Assembly (NCBI GenBank): GCA_035546635.1
Contig: DASZWJ010000022.1
Coordinates: forward strand, 1-64,000
Direction: 5' to 3'
Length of the DNA: 64,000 nt
Origin: Gammaproteobacteria bacterium
GTDB taxonomy: Bacteria; Pseudomonadota; Gammaproteobacteria; JAURND01
Position 1 is the stretch's first letter; every line of letters begins with the position of its first letter. The notes below the pieces were generated by a model. It searched no databases, was not told where the DNA came from, and was given only the letters and a program-made list of their open reading frames with translations. A program made the translations under genes and the position numbers. Positions 10,217 to 17,555 of this stretch are shown in pieces.

Positions 10217-10339
10217 ATGGAAGCACTTTATCTTACTTCTCGTGCTCAAGATATCAACCACATTGAACTTAAGGTGCTGGAAAAGTCTACACCCAAAATA
10301 AATCACATAGGAGAATTATCATGGAAAAACCTTATTTAA
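10217..10339 (+). pseudogene. Possible N-terminal remnant of a medium-chain reductase
   Basis: Forty codons starting MEALYLTSRAQDINHIELKV and then LEKSTPKINH resemble the first strand of quinone oxidoreductase-type proteins (compare MQAVIFKRYGGSEVLEYAEV at 63376 in this window). The frame breaks off into IGELSWKNLI and a stop inside the start of the dioxygenase. It looks like a stump left by a deletion. Alternatively it is an upstream leader that overlaps the dioxygenase start. Confidence 0.35.
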
Positions 10340-11184
10340 AACCAGAACAACTGACAGCCAAAGTATTAGGTGCTTATTCCGCGATTGCCAATCCTAGAGT
10401 CCGAGAATTAATACAAGCTTTAATTAAACATTGGCATGCCTTTGTAATTGAAGCCAAACTCAGTGAAAGCGAATGGGAATATGCTTGGCAATTTCTTACT
10501 CAGATGGCAGAGATGACGCATCAAGGCCAAAATGAATTTATTCTGGCAGCGGATGTGCTAGGTGTCAGTCAGCTGATAGAAATGATTAATCATCCGCCAG
10601 AAGCCACTCAAGTGGGCTATGCTTTATTAGGTCCGTTTTATCGTGAAAATCCACCTTGGAGAGACAGAGGCGCATTTATTGGCACAGAAGACACAGAAGG
10701 TGAGCGTGTATTCATCACTGGAAAAGTAGTCAATGCATCAGGTCAGCCGATTGCCAATGCCGTTGTCGATGTTTGGCAGGCTGCAACCAATGGTTTTTAT
10801 GAGAATCAAGATCCTAATCAAACAACAATGAATCTTCGCGGCCGTTTTAAAACCGATAATGATGGTACTTATGAATTGTTTGCATTGATGCCTACACCTT
10901 ATCCGGTACCTACGAATGGCCCTATTGGTGATTTATTAGCGATTGCTAATCGCCATCCCTATAGACCTGCGCATATTCACTTTATTGTATCGGCACCGGA
11001 TTTTGAAACCTTGGTGACACAGGTTTTTGTGGCTGGAGATAAAATCATTGCGACGGATGTGGTGTTTACAGCAATGGAGAATATGATCGGTCATTTTAAA
11101 AAAGCCAAGGATTATTTTTTATTGGAGTACGATTTTCAGTTAATTCCAGGTGAATCTACTTATCCTGAAGCACCAGTCAAATAA
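10321..11184 (+). CDS. Intradiol ring-cleavage dioxygenase (catechol/hydroxyquinol 1,2-type)
   Basis: A 287-residue non-haem Fe(III) dioxygenase that opens aromatic diols between the two hydroxyls. The N-terminal helical dimerisation domain (residues 1-100) is present, then GPFYRENPPW, and the catalytic beta domain. The four iron ligands can be placed: Tyr in NGFYENQDPN, Tyr in TPYPVPTNGP, and both His in RPAHIHF. The length fits catechol or hydroxyquinol 1,2-dioxygenases (280-310) better than protocatechuate dioxygenase subunits. A strong AGGAG site lies upstream of the ATG. It heads a three-gene plus-strand set with a lipocalin-like protein and a CHMI-type isomerase. Substrate not determinable. 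Confidence 0.88.
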   Translation: MEKPYLKPEQLTAKVLGAYSAIANPRVRELIQALIKHWHAFVIEAKLSESEWEYAWQFLTQMAEMTHQGQNEFILAADVLGVSQLIEMINHPPEATQVGYALLGPFYRENPPWRDRGAFIGTEDTEGERVFITGKVVNASGQPIANAVVDVWQAATNGFYENQDPNQTTMNLRGRFKTDNDGTYELFALMPTPYPVPTNGPIGDLLAIANRHPYRPAHIHFIVSAPDFETLVTQVFVAGDKIIATDVVFTAMENMIGHFKKAKDYFLLEYDFQLIPGESTYPEAPVK

Positions 11185-11194
11185 GGAGAGCGGC

Positions 11195-11632
11195 ATGTCA
11201 AATATAGCAAAGCAATTTATAGGCGTATGGCGGCTCATCAGTTGTAGCCAAACTGATCCTGATGGTCAGGTTTCATATCCTTGGGGTGCCGATGCCATAG
11301 GTTATATTATCTATATGTCCAATCAAATAATGGCAGTGCAAATTATGCGTCCGAATAGAGCATTATTTATTGTCGATGACTTTATGTTAGCTCAAGCGGA
11401 AGAGTGTCATACATTGCCGCAAAATTATAATGCTTATTTTGGAACATATGAAATTGATGAAGCAAAAAACACGGTTATTCATCACATCCAGGGACATCTT
11501 TTTCCCAATTTGGTAGGGAAAGATAATATCAGACAATATCATTTTGATGGCAATCGCTTATTGTTAACTACGGTAGGCAGCAACATTAAACGTGATATGT
11601 TGTGGGAACGGGTAACGGCTCACACTCTTTGA
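11195..11632 (+). CDS. Lipocalin-like domain protein
   Basis: A 145-residue protein. I chose the ATG at 11195 because AAGGAG lies six bases before it; an earlier in-frame start would overlap the dioxygenase. The opening KQFIGVWRLISCSQTDPDG followed by GYIIYMSNQIMAVQIMRPN is typical of the lipocalin-like family PF13924, small beta-barrels often encoded beside oxidoreductases and aromatic-degradation genes. Its end has WERVTA, also usual. There is no signal peptide, so it is probably cytoplasmic. It starts 10 bases after the dioxygenase stop and is surely in the same transcript. A ligand-binding or accessory role in the same pathway is inference. Confidence 0.75.
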   Translation: MSNIAKQFIGVWRLISCSQTDPDGQVSYPWGADAIGYIIYMSNQIMAVQIMRPNRALFIVDDFMLAQAEECHTLPQNYNAYFGTYEIDEAKNTVIHHIQGHLFPNLVGKDNIRQYHFDGNRLLLTTVGSNIKRDMLWERVTAHTL

Positions 11633-11689
11633 GAAAAGGATGTACTTCTTCTTAGCTCTATTTTATTTACTATTTCAGAGGAATTTCTT

Positions 11690-12052
11690 ATGCCACAAAT
11701 TATATTTGAACACTCAGCTAATCTAATCAATATTGATTATCAAAATTTATTTGCAGATATCTACCAAGTGATGGCGCGGTTACCGAATATAGGTACCTGT
11801 AAAATTCGTGCTGTTGCCCAAGAGAATTATTATATCGGTACGGAAAATGGTGAAAATGCTTTCGCCTTTTTGCGAGTATTAATGAAGCCAAGGAAAGAGC
11901 GCACAAATCAATTTAAAGAAAATATAGCTAAAGATTTAATTCCCATTGTTAAACGCTATCTTGATCCGATAAAGAAACAGCAAGGAATTAAATGCTTTCC
12001 GACGGTAGAAGTTGGGGAGTTATCTGAACAATATTATTGGGTTGAGGATTAG
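11690..12052 (+). CDS. 5-carboxymethyl-2-hydroxymuconate isomerase (CHMI)-like tautomerase
   Basis: A 120-residue protein of the CHMI branch of the tautomerase superfamily, which uses its N-terminal proline (Pro2, here MPQIIFEHS) as catalytic base. CHMI isomerises a muconate intermediate of homoprotocatechuate breakdown. The pattern PQIIFEHSANL, then IGTCKIRAVAQENYYIG and FAFLRVLMKPRKERT, fits the family in length and order. An AGAGGAA site precedes the ATG. It is the third gene of the dioxygenase set. The rest of the homoprotocatechuate pathway is absent and the dioxygenase here is intradiol, so the true substrate may be another ring-cleavage product. Confidence 0.8.
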   Translation: MPQIIFEHSANLINIDYQNLFADIYQVMARLPNIGTCKIRAVAQENYYIGTENGENAFAFLRVLMKPRKERTNQFKENIAKDLIPIVKRYLDPIKKQQGIKCFPTVEVGELSEQYYWVED

Positions 12053-12122
12053 ATTTCATGGTTGTTACTTGTATATCCGACACACACTTGTTCCAATAAA
12101 AAATATACAGAACATGAAGCAT

Positions 12123-12207
12123 TGTCATTCCCGCGCAGGCGGGAATCTATTTCTTTTCTGGCATAGAGCCAAAATCAGGATAGATTCCCGCCTGCGCGGG
12201 AATGACA
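12123..12207. repeat. Perfect 27-bp inverted repeat, family A (TGTCATTCCCGC type)
   Basis: Arms 12123-12149 and 12181-12207 are exact reverse complements with a 31-base loop. Each arm itself contains the palindrome ATTCCCGCGCAGGCGGGAAT (or its complement). The conserved surroundings extend to GAAGCATTG on the left and a CAGTATTTTTTATAGG stretch on the right, which recur at 15280-15324. It lies between the isomerase gene and the end of nrdA, so it may also terminate both transcripts. Confidence 0.85.
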
Positions 12208-12236
12208 GTATTTTTTATAGGGGAGAGCAGTTACAA

Positions 12237-15089
12237 CTATTGACACGCCTCACAATCTGGATTATCGATAGAACATGCAGCCCCTGTCGTCATTTTTACT
12301 GCATTTAAATTGTTAGTTGCTAAAGTAGATTTTTCTGCATTAGTAGCTCCCAATGTACGCAAATAATATGTCGTTTTTAAACCACTCAACCAAGCCATGC
12401 GGTAAAGCACATCGAGTTTTTTTCCAGAAGGCTCAGATAAATACAGATTGAGTGATTGTGACTGATCTATCCATTTTTGACGTCGCGAGCCCGCTTCTAC
12501 CAACCAGCGTGGTTCGATTTCAAAAGCAGTGGCATAGAGAAGTTTCAACTGATCTGGAATGCGGCTAATATTTTTGACGCTGCCGTCGTAATATTTTAGA
12601 TCATTAATCATGACATCATCCCATAAGTTCAACTTTTTGAGATCACGTACCAGATAAGGATTCACAATGGTGAATTCACCGGACATATTCGATTTCACAA
12701 ACAGATTCTGATAAGTCGGATCAATCGATTGTGAAACACCGCAGATATTGGAAATAGTTGCGGTTGGCGCGATGGCTAAGGTATTGGAATTACGCATACC
12801 CACCGTAGCAACACGACGACGTAAACTATTCCAGTCCAGCGTTTGGCTGCGATTCTGTTCTAAATATTGGCCGCGTGCAGCTTGCAGGCGTTCTATAGAA
12901 TCAATGGGTAATATGCCTTGGCTCCATAGCGAACCTTCATAGCTTTCATAAGTACCACGTTCTTCGGCTAGGTCAGTTGATGCTTGAATAGCATAATAAC
13001 TGATGGTTTCCATGCAGCGGTCAGCGAATTCCACCGCGGCTTCTGAAGCGTAGGGAATGTGTTGTTGATACAGTGTATCGTGGAATCCCATGATGCCGAG
13101 TCCCACTGGGCGGTGGCGCAGATTAGACTGGCGTGCTTGCGGTACGGTGTAAAAATTGATGTCTATGACATTGTCCAGCATACGCATGGCGGTTTTCACC
13201 GTGCGTTTTATTTTGGTGACGTCCAGACCTTGGCCGTTAGTCTGCATATGGTTGACCAAATTGATGCTGCCCAGATTACATACAGCAATTTCACTGGCTG
13301 AGGTGTTGAGGGTAATTTCGGTGCATAAATTGGAGCTGTGCACGACGCCAGCATGTTGCTGTGGTGAGCGCAGGTTGCATGGATCTTTAAAAGTGATCCA
13401 GGGGTGGCCGGTTTCAAAGATCATGCTCAGCATTTTGCGCCATAGTGTCGTTGCACTGATAGTTTTAGCGCGTAGTTCCCCACGTTGGGCTTTCGCTTCA
13501 TAAGCGCTATAGGCTTTTTCAAAGTCCAGGCCAAAGCGATCGTGTAAGTCAGGCACATCGTTGGGTGAAAACAACGTCCAATCCTGACCTTCAAATACAC
13601 GCTTCATGAATAAATCAGGTATCCAGTTGGCGGTATTCATGTCATGGGTACGGCGGCGTTCATCACCGGTGTTTTTGCGCAATTCTAGAAATTCTTCTAT
13701 ATCCAGATGCCAGGTTTCCAGGTAAGCACAGACTGCACCTTTGCGTTTTCCGCCTTGATTGACAGCAATGGCTGTGGCATCAGCGACATTCATAAATGGT
13801 ACGACACCTTGCGATTTGCCATTGGTGCCCTTGATATGGGCCCCCATGGCACGTACCGGTGTCCAGTCGTTGCCAAGGCCGCCGGCGTATTTGGATAACA
13901 AGGCATTGTCGCGGATGGCGCCGTATATCCCCTCTAAGTCGTCTGGCACTGTGGTTAGGAAGCAACTAGAGAGCTGCGGGCGTAAAGTGCCGGCATTGAA
14001 CAGGGTAGGGGTGGAGCTCATGAAATCCTGGGAAGACAGCAATTGATAAAACTCAATGGCGTATTGTTCACGGTTTTTAGTTTCGGCAACGGCGAGCCCC
14101 ATAGCAACGCGCATAAAAAACACCTGCGGTAGTTCAAAACGTGTGCCGCGCGAATGCAGAAAATAGCGGTCATACAACGTTTGTAAGCCAATATAGGTGA
14201 ATAGCAGGTCTTGTTTGGCATCCAGCGCTTTGCCGAGGATATCCAAATCAAAACCGGCGAGTCTTGGGTCCAAAAGTTCCAATTCGATACCGCGGGCTAT
14301 GTAACGCTTGAAGCATTCAGGATACAGCGCCTGCATGGCGTCCAGTTGATGATGGGCGGTGGATAAATTTAAAAAGCCTAGCACTTCGCTACGTAACTGA
14401 TCGAGTAGCAGGCGAGCAGCAACATAGGTGTAATTAGGTTCTTTTTCCACCAGGGTGCGTGCGCTCATAATCAAAGCTTTTTGCACGTCACTTAAGGGGG
14501 CGCCGTCGAATAAGTTACGTCGGGTGTCGGTAAGAATCAGTTCGGGTTCAACCTCGGTGAGGTTTTGACAGGCATCTTGCACCACTTGGTTCAGCCAGGC
14601 ATGGTCAAGCGGGGCTTTTTGTCCATTGGGCAAAGTGATAGTGAAACCGGTTGTGGTATCAGATGCATCAGCTTGTAGTTCGGCATTGCGGGCTTTACGG
14701 CGTTCTTCTCGATAAAGCACGTAGGAGCGTGCGACTTGATGTTCGCCGGCGCGCATGAGTGCTAATTCCACTTGATCCTGGATGGTTTCAATATGGATAG
14801 TGCCGCCTTGTGGCAGGCGGCGTTTGAAGGCTTCGGTAATGTGGCGGGTCATTTCGGCGACGGTATGGCGTATGCGTGCCGAATCAGCGGCTTGCCCGCC
14901 TTCTACCGCTAGAAAGGCTTTGGTAATGGCAACAGTGATTTTGCTGTCGTCATAGGGGGTTACACCGCCATTGCGGCGGATGACGCGTAGCAGGCCGGGG
15001 GTGGTGGCAGCCAATTCGTCGTGAAGGTTGTCTAATTTTTGTTCATTTACACGGGATGAATTCATAGCGATGGGGGTAGAGGTTTCCAT
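12237..15089 (-). CDS. nrdA: Ribonucleotide reductase class I alpha subunit
   Basis: A 950-residue catalytic subunit that reduces ribonucleoside diphosphates. An ATP-cone lies near residues 36-130 (VIRRNGGVTPYDDSKIT ... YVLYREERRKAR), giving allosteric activity control. Catalytic features seen: Cys in LSSCFLTTVPDD and in AVCNLGSINL (the substrate-reducing pair), SNLCTEI (thiyl-radical Cys and the essential Glu), the tyrosine pair in KTTYYLRTLGA, PTATISNI, and a C-terminal CEACQ with the CxxC that is re-reduced by thioredoxin. It is longer than E. coli NrdA (761) because of the N-terminal extension and inserts. nrdB is not next to it. Two NrdR-like boxes lie upstream at 15186-15233. Confidence 0.96.
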   Translation of the reverse strand: METSTPIAMNSSRVNEQKLDNLHDELAATTPGLLRVIRRNGGVTPYDDSKITVAITKAFLAVEGGQAADSARIRHTVAEMTRHITEAFKRRLPQGGTIHIETIQDQVELALMRAGEHQVARSYVLYREERRKARNAELQADASDTTTGFTITLPNGQKAPLDHAWLNQVVQDACQNLTEVEPELILTDTRRNLFDGAPLSDVQKALIMSARTLVEKEPNYTYVAARLLLDQLRSEVLGFLNLSTAHHQLDAMQALYPECFKRYIARGIELELLDPRLAGFDLDILGKALDAKQDLLFTYIGLQTLYDRYFLHSRGTRFELPQVFFMRVAMGLAVAETKNREQYAIEFYQLLSSQDFMSSTPTLFNAGTLRPQLSSCFLTTVPDDLEGIYGAIRDNALLSKYAGGLGNDWTPVRAMGAHIKGTNGKSQGVVPFMNVADATAIAVNQGGKRKGAVCAYLETWHLDIEEFLELRKNTGDERRRTHDMNTANWIPDLFMKRVFEGQDWTLFSPNDVPDLHDRFGLDFEKAYSAYEAKAQRGELRAKTISATTLWRKMLSMIFETGHPWITFKDPCNLRSPQQHAGVVHSSNLCTEITLNTSASEIAVCNLGSINLVNHMQTNGQGLDVTKIKRTVKTAMRMLDNVIDINFYTVPQARQSNLRHRPVGLGIMGFHDTLYQQHIPYASEAAVEFADRCMETISYYAIQASTDLAEERGTYESYEGSLWSQGILPIDSIERLQAARGQYLEQNRSQTLDWNSLRRRVATVGMRNSNTLAIAPTATISNICGVSQSIDPTYQNLFVKSNMSGEFTIVNPYLVRDLKKLNLWDDVMINDLKYYDGSVKNISRIPDQLKLLYATAFEIEPRWLVEAGSRRQKWIDQSQSLNLYLSEPSGKKLDVLYRMAWLSGLKTTYYLRTLGATNAEKSTLATNNLNAVKMTTGAACSIDNPDCEACQ

Positions 15090-15185
15090 CTGGGTTATCT
15101 CCTATTGATTAGTCAATGCATGTCCTTTGTGTTGTGGGTTCTGTCCTGATCCGTTGGGGCATTCTTGAGTGTTAAACGTTTCCAA

Positions 15186-15233
15186 ACCCAAGATATTGTA
15201 GTTGGCTGATGAGCAAACCACAAGATGATGTGT
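15186..15233 (-). promoter_or_regulatory. Tandem NrdR-box-like sites upstream of nrdA
   Basis: Two 16-base sites, 15186-15201 (ACCCAAGATATTGTAG) and 15218-15233 (CCACAAGATGATGTGT), each match the NrdR consensus ACACWATATATWGTGT at about 12 of 16 positions. They are separated by exactly 16 bases, so their starts are 32 apart, about three helical turns. That is the arrangement known for NrdR operators. They lie 97-144 bases before the nrdA start. Confidence 0.6.
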
Positions 15234-15279
15234 AGGGGAGTTTTGGTAAGTTATTGAAAATTTGAGAAATGAAATTTTA

Positions 15280-15324
15280 GAAGCATTGTCATTCTCGCGC
15301 AGGCGGGACAGTGTTTTTTATAGG
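15280..15324. repeat. Shortened family A repeat
   Basis: The stretch starts GAAGCATTGTCATTCTCGCG, continues CAGGCGGGACAGTGTTTTTT and ends ATAGG. It matches the left end of the 12123 element fused to its right end, with the centre deleted. It lies just past the end of the nucleoside phosphorylase gene, so nrdA is bracketed by two copies. Confidence 0.7.
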
Positions 15325-15331
15325 AGCAGCT

Positions 15332-16258
15332 TTACACAGCCAAACACACCTGGTCATGCTGGAGTTTGCTCAAGCTCTCTGGAATGGTCAAAATTTTTGG
15401 TAACGTGGATTCAATCAATTGATGCATAGATTTAGTAGGGTTTTTGCTGACGTCCCCGGTTGCTCGGTTAGCGACCAATACGGCTATAGTACAACAATGG
15501 TGTCCCAGCATTTCACCTAAACCATAAAGGGCAGAAGCTTCCATTTCCAGATTCAGGATACGCTCGCCATGAAAAGAAAAGCTACGTAGATTATCTAGCA
15601 GATTGGGGAAACTGGAGCCAGCGCGTAGTAATCTACCCTGAGGCGCAAAAAAACCCGCCGCGCTGATGGTGATGCCTTCGAGAAATCCGCTTTTAAGGTG
15701 GTTGTAGAGTTGTTCGCAGCTTCTGACAAAATAGGGTTTGCATAATTCGCGTGCTCTAGGAATGGCTTCCAGAAAGGCAGACAGCCCATCTATTTCTTCG
15801 TCAGTAGGCAAAAATTCATAAAAATTTAATAATAAATCCATGCCTATGGCATAGCGTGAAATAATAAAGGAATCTACAGGAATATCAGCGTTCAAGCCGC
15901 CGGAAGTACCTAATCTGATGATGTTGAGGGTTTTATGAGCGGGTTTTACCACACGCTCTTTGAGATCGATATTTACCAGGGCATCGAGTTCATTCAGCAC
16001 TATATCAATATTATCGGTGCCAATGCCGGTGGAAATGACGGTGAGGCGTTTTTTTTCCAGCCAGCCGGTATGGCTGACGAATTCGCGGTGCTGCCTTCTT
16101 AGCTCAATCTCGTCAAAATATTGGCTAATTATTTCCACTCGCTCGGGATTACCAACGCAGATGACCGTATCAGCCAAATCTTCGGGTTTTAATCCTATAT
16201 GGTAAATGCTCCCGTCTTGTTGCAGCATGATGTCTGCAGGTTTAATCGATTTATTCAT
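15332..16258 (-). CDS. Uridine phosphorylase-like nucleoside phosphorylase
   Basis: A 308-residue member of the PNP/UDP hexameric phosphorylase family, which cleaves nucleosides with phosphate to base plus ribose-1-phosphate. Seen: the N-terminal VICVGNPERVEIISQYFDEI block, the phosphate-binding STGIGTDNIDIVLNEL, RLGTSGGLN, and the sugar-binding LNLEMEASALYGL (the MEAS/MEM element). The length is larger than E. coli Udp (253), matching a subgroup found in Legionella and Bacteroidetes. Specificity for uridine against purines cannot be told. It is upstream of nrdA on the same strand but with its own start; a nucleotide-salvage link is inference. Confidence 0.8.
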   Translation of the reverse strand: MNKSIKPADIMLQQDGSIYHIGLKPEDLADTVICVGNPERVEIISQYFDEIELRRQHREFVSHTGWLEKKRLTVISTGIGTDNIDIVLNELDALVNIDLKERVVKPAHKTLNIIRLGTSGGLNADIPVDSFIISRYAIGMDLLLNFYEFLPTDEEIDGLSAFLEAIPRARELCKPYFVRSCEQLYNHLKSGFLEGITISAAGFFAPQGRLLRAGSSFPNLLDNLRSFSFHGERILNLEMEASALYGLGEMLGHHCCTIAVLVANRATGDVSKNPTKSMHQLIESTLPKILTIPESLSKLQHDQVCLAV

Positions 16259-16509
16259 CTGATACCTTACCTATGCATTGCATTATAGTTGCATTATAGA
16301 CGTTTCTACTTTTTATTTTAGTATAGATGCTAGCATATTCCAGCTTATGGCAGTATTAAATTATTGTAATTAAAGCAACTCTTGACCCGTAATATTAGGG
16401 TAAAAAAAGCTTGGCAAAGGGGAAAAAACTGTGTAAAATGTACTCAAATCTAGTGGTTTTGTTATATTAATCAATAGGTTATTGTTCAGGTGCCCAACAC
16501 CATAATAGT

Positions 16510-16578
16510 ACAAACAACGGCCATATTTTGAGCCTCGCTTCGCTCTTTACGGATGCTCAAAATATGGTCGTTGTTTGT
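16510..16578. repeat. 24-bp inverted repeat before the L,D-transpeptidase-like gene
   Basis: Arms 16510-16533 (ACAAACAACGGCCATATTTT plus GAGC) and 16555-16578 pair with one G-T type mismatch around a 21-base loop that is GC-rich (CTCGCTTCGCTCTTTACGGA). There is no T-run after it, so it is not a clear terminator. It occupies the 16259-16604 gap; nothing else was identified there. It could be a small palindromic mobile repeat or a 5' leader structure. Confidence 0.75.
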
Positions 16579-16604
16579 TCAAAATGAACGCTTAAGAGAG
16601 GTAA

Positions 16605-17342
16605 ATGATGAAACGATGGTTGGTTCCTATTTTTGCTATATTAGCTCCTGTGACTTATGCAACCGCCAGTGTTGGGACTAGTTCAGATAGTAATGTAAAT
16701 ATTGATACCCAGATGCCTGCTTTGCAGGCTGCAGCCGGAAATTTAAACCCACAAGTACTTAAGTTGGCACTAGATGCTTACAATTGCGCTAAGTTATCTG
16801 GTGTATCTAAAAGTCAGACTTTGACCATCATTGATTATTCGCTGCCGGCAGCGCAAAAGCGTATGTGGGTATTTGATCTGGCCAGCAGTAAGTTATTGTT
16901 CAATAATGTGGTTGCACATGGTCAGGGCTCAGGTAGCAAAGTGAGTGCAAATTTCTTCTCTAACCAGTCTAGTACGCATGCTTCCAGTATTGGTCTTTAT
17001 GTGACAGGTACTACCTATACCGGTCACAATGGTTATTCCTTAAAACTTAAGGGACTGGATGCAGGATTTAACGATAAGGCGGAAGCGCGTAGTATTGTCG
17101 TTCACGGCGCTTCTTATGTGAGTGACCAAATTGCTAAGACGGGTCAATTAGGCCGCAGTTGGGGTTGCCCTGCTGTGCCGCAGAAGCTAGCACAGCCTAT
17201 TATTAACACTATTAAAGATCGTACTTTGGTATTTGCCTATTATCCAGATAATGCTTGGTTGAAACAGTCTAAATACTTAAATTGCCCAGCTGCTACTTTG
17301 ATGGCTAATAATCAGACGGTTAAAGCTAATTCTGAAGCTTAA
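16605..17342 (+). CDS. Secreted L,D-transpeptidase-like protein (YkuD_2 family)
   Basis: A 245-residue protein with a signal peptide (MMKRWLVPIFAILAPVTYA, predicted cleavage near residue 20). The catalytic region shows IVVHGASYVS and then LGRSWGCPAVPQ, the H...SxGC(P/I)A pattern in which the Cys is the nucleophile. The family (murein L,D-transpeptidase catalytic-domain proteins, PF13645) is thought to remodel peptidoglycan cross-links or anchor proteins in the periplasm. An AGAGAGG site precedes the ATG. It is a single-gene transcript: a good hairpin terminator follows at 17373. Confidence 0.85.
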   Translation: MMKRWLVPIFAILAPVTYATASVGTSSDSNVNIDTQMPALQAAAGNLNPQVLKLALDAYNCAKLSGVSKSQTLTIIDYSLPAAQKRMWVFDLASSKLLFNNVVAHGQGSGSKVSANFFSNQSSTHASSIGLYVTGTTYTGHNGYSLKLKGLDAGFNDKAEARSIVVHGASYVSDQIAKTGQLGRSWGCPAVPQKLAQPIINTIKDRTLVFAYYPDNAWLKQSKYLNCPAATLMANNQTVKANSEA

Positions 17343-17372
17343 CCTTTCCCTATAATTATCCCGCCTTTTGAA

Positions 17373-17406
17373 ATGGTGTGGCCTAGGGTCACACCATCTT
17401 CTTTTT
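17373..17406 (+). terminator. Rho-independent terminator of the L,D-transpeptidase-like gene
   Basis: Arms ATGGTGTG (17373-17380) and CACACCAT (17390-17397) form an eight-base stem, followed by CTTCTTTTT. It lies 31 bases after the stop codon. Confidence 0.85.
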
Positions 17407-17475
17407 AATGTTCACTTGCCATCTTATCAATATTAATCAAATGGTTACCAATATAAACTCTGTAAGTGACCAATT

Positions 17476-17520
17476 TACGAGTCGTAAAGTTGCGAGTCGT
17501 AAAGTTGCGAGTTATAATTG
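17476..17520. repeat. Three tandem 15-bp units
   Basis: TACGAGTCGTAAAGT, TGCGAGTCGTAAAGT and the diverged TGCGAGTTATAATTG follow one another, 35 bases before the start of the ATPase gene. The repeat could carry operator half-sites (GAGTCGTAAAGTTGCGAGTC has a spaced direct pattern) or be simple slippage. Confidence 0.8.
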
Positions 17521-17555
17521 ACCCGTTTTGTAAAACTACAGGCAAGGTGTAGATA

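Noticed and set aside
12012..12308. A 98-codon plus-strand frame across the end of the isomerase gene and the family A repeat
   Set aside because: It is made of the palindrome and of the antisense of nrdA; no ribosome binding site.
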